A DNA stretch of 23,639 nucleotides, taken from NCBI GenBank assembly GCA_900551915.1, contig URXT01000029.1, positions 1 to 23,639 on the forward strand, written 5' to 3'. The position numbers and the translations under genes are program-made. The notes under the pieces were generated by a model. The model was given only the letters and a program-made list of their open reading frames with translations. It ran no database searches and was not told the origin of the DNA. Numbering within the stretch: the first letter of the stretch is position 1; each line of letters starts with the position of its first letter. This document shows, one piece after another, positions 22,910-23,639 of this stretch. The stretch is from an uncultured bacterium (lineage in GTDB: Bacteria > Cyanobacteriota > Vampirovibrionia > Gastranaerophilales > Gastranaerophilaceae).

Positions 22910-23260
22910 TTATGTGAGCAAAAATGCCCGTCAGGCTGTATAAATTTAAAAGAAAAATCACTTAATAATGAAATCTGTGTCAGATGTTTAAAATGTTTGA
23001 ACGCTTGTCCTAATAACTGCATAAAGTTTGGAACCGTTAAAGAAAAACAACCGTTTAGTCCTAAAAGACGGAATTTCATTATGTCAATATCCGCTTTAGC
23101 ACTTTTCGGAGTTGCTTATAATTGTAAGGAAATGTTTGATGATAATTCACAAACTGCAAAAATTCTAAAAAATAGATGTAAAAAATGCGGAATGTGTGCT
23201 GTTAAATGCCCTTATGGTGCAATAGGTTTCACAAGAGGTGAATTCCCTATTCGTTTGTGA
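22901..23260 (+). pseudogene. Truncated polyferredoxin (4Fe-4S) gene
   Basis: The plus frame is open from 22901 with no usable start at its head. It reads CGLCEQKCPSGCINL, then CVRCLKCLNACPNNCIKFG (a full C-x2-C-x2-C-x3-CP motif), a KRRNF sequence followed by a membrane helix (FIMSISALALFGVAYNC), and a last CKKCGMCAVKCPYGAI. This is the layout of membrane-bound NapH/YccM-like 4Fe-4S electron-transfer proteins, but the N-terminal helices and the first cysteine of motif one are absent. The upstream end stops abruptly where recombinase sequence begins. The stop at 23258-23260 may be premature, since the frame beyond reads SVCGKEFC. An ATG at 22997 could still give an 87-residue piece. Most likely a gene broken by integration or deletion. 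Confidence 0.55.
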
Positions 23261-23360
23261 AGTGTTTGTGGTAAAGAATTTTGCATTGGGTTTGTTTATA
23301 AAAGTTAATAAAAAGACAAATTTATTTACAAGAATTTTTTTATATCTATAGGAGTATAAT

Positions 23361-23639
23361 ATGAGTTCAAATTCATATATAAAAATTTATTATCACGATG
23401 GAACCAGAAACAAAGTCGACATCTCAACAAAAGAGTCGGTGAAAAACGCATTAAGCAAAGCCGCCGAAAGAATTCCAAATAAAAATTTGTTTAAGGAACT
23501 AATTGTTCATGTGACATCGGATTTTTCTAATCTGCCTGATAAGGGTTCTGAATTTAATAAGTATGTAAAAGAGAATGAAAATTTATTCAGTGCAACAAAA
23601 GGGATAACAATAGATGATTTAGAGAGGAAAGAAATTTTC
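23361..23639 (+). CDS. Unknown protein, cut by window end
   Basis: The first 93 codons of a gene that continues beyond the window. TAGGAG is five bases before the ATG. The start, MSSNSYIKIYYHDGTRNKVD, is followed by a mixed polar sequence (SKAAERIPNKNLFKELIVHV) with no signal peptide or membrane helix. I do not recognise it. The 100 bases before it are AT-rich with no clear promoter. Confidence 0.65.
   Translation, partial: MSSNSYIKIYYHDGTRNKVDISTKESVKNALSKAAERIPNKNLFKELIVHVTSDFSNLPDKGSEFNKYVKENENLFSATKGITIDDLERKEIF

Noticed and set aside
23258..23290. In-frame TGA followed by SVCGKEFC as possible selenocysteine or recoded TGA
   Set aside because: TGA is used as an ordinary stop in other genes here (for example rnpA), no SECIS-like hairpin stands out, and the gene is already headless, so decay is simpler.

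Overview
The window looks like a chromosome segment of a low-GC, Gram-negative bacterium. My best guess is the non-photosynthetic cyanobacterial relatives (Melainabacteria/Vampirovibrionia, Gastranaerophilales-like). The reasons are three type IV pilin-like proteins with the AFTLAEVLITLGIIG signature, a DUF4330 protein, an IctB-like O-antigen-ligase-family protein and a GHL10-type glycosyl hydrolase, all of which are familiar from cyanobacteria and relatives, plus a heptose kinase that points to LPS. This is inference from gene content; no search was run.

Layout. 1-1.5 kb: pilin-like gene 1 (minus), divergent from a small XRE regulator, with a dyad around the pilin -35 box. 1.6-2.5 kb: pyrF. 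2.5-2.7 kb: a large imperfect inverted repeat. 2.7-8.1 kb (minus): a tight operon of a small exported protein, a TPR lipoprotein-like exported protein, a secreted GHL10 hydrolase and the DNA-uptake channel gene comEC. 8.1-9.2 kb: ispG, divergent from a metallophosphoesterase. 10-13 kb (plus): a structured leader, heptose-7-phosphate kinase, DUF4330 protein and O-antigen-ligase/IctB-like protein. 13-14.2 kb (minus): pilin-like gene 2 behind a poly-G tract. 14.2-17 kb (plus): ilvD and a GlcF-like Fe-S protein. 17-17.9 kb: pilin-like gene 3 behind a poly-C tract. 17.9-19.5 kb (minus): four small zinc-ribbon/TM2/DUF2752 membrane proteins. Then proC (minus), rpmH-rnpA (plus), two unknown genes, initiator tRNA-Met with a strong terminator, remnants of a serine recombinase and of a polyferredoxin, and a partial unknown gene at the window edge.

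Main discovery candidate: pilin genes 2 and 3 each have a well-formed promoter, a Shine-Dalgarno site and an ATG, followed by a run of exactly 11 G/C bases that puts the ATG one base out of frame with the prepilin. Losing one base would fuse ATG and prepilin in frame in both genes. Both tracts lie in the same 31-bp repeat (TG, C11, 3 variable bases, AAATTCAGTCATAGC), but the repeat is inverted relative to the gene in one case. This suggests a dispersed element that confers slipped-strand phase variation on pilin-like surface genes whichever way round it lies. The leader regions of all three pilins are unusual (tandem duplication, palindrome-rich insertion, homopolymer), as if the segment before the FTLAE/FTLSE cleavage site were a hot spot for rearrangement.
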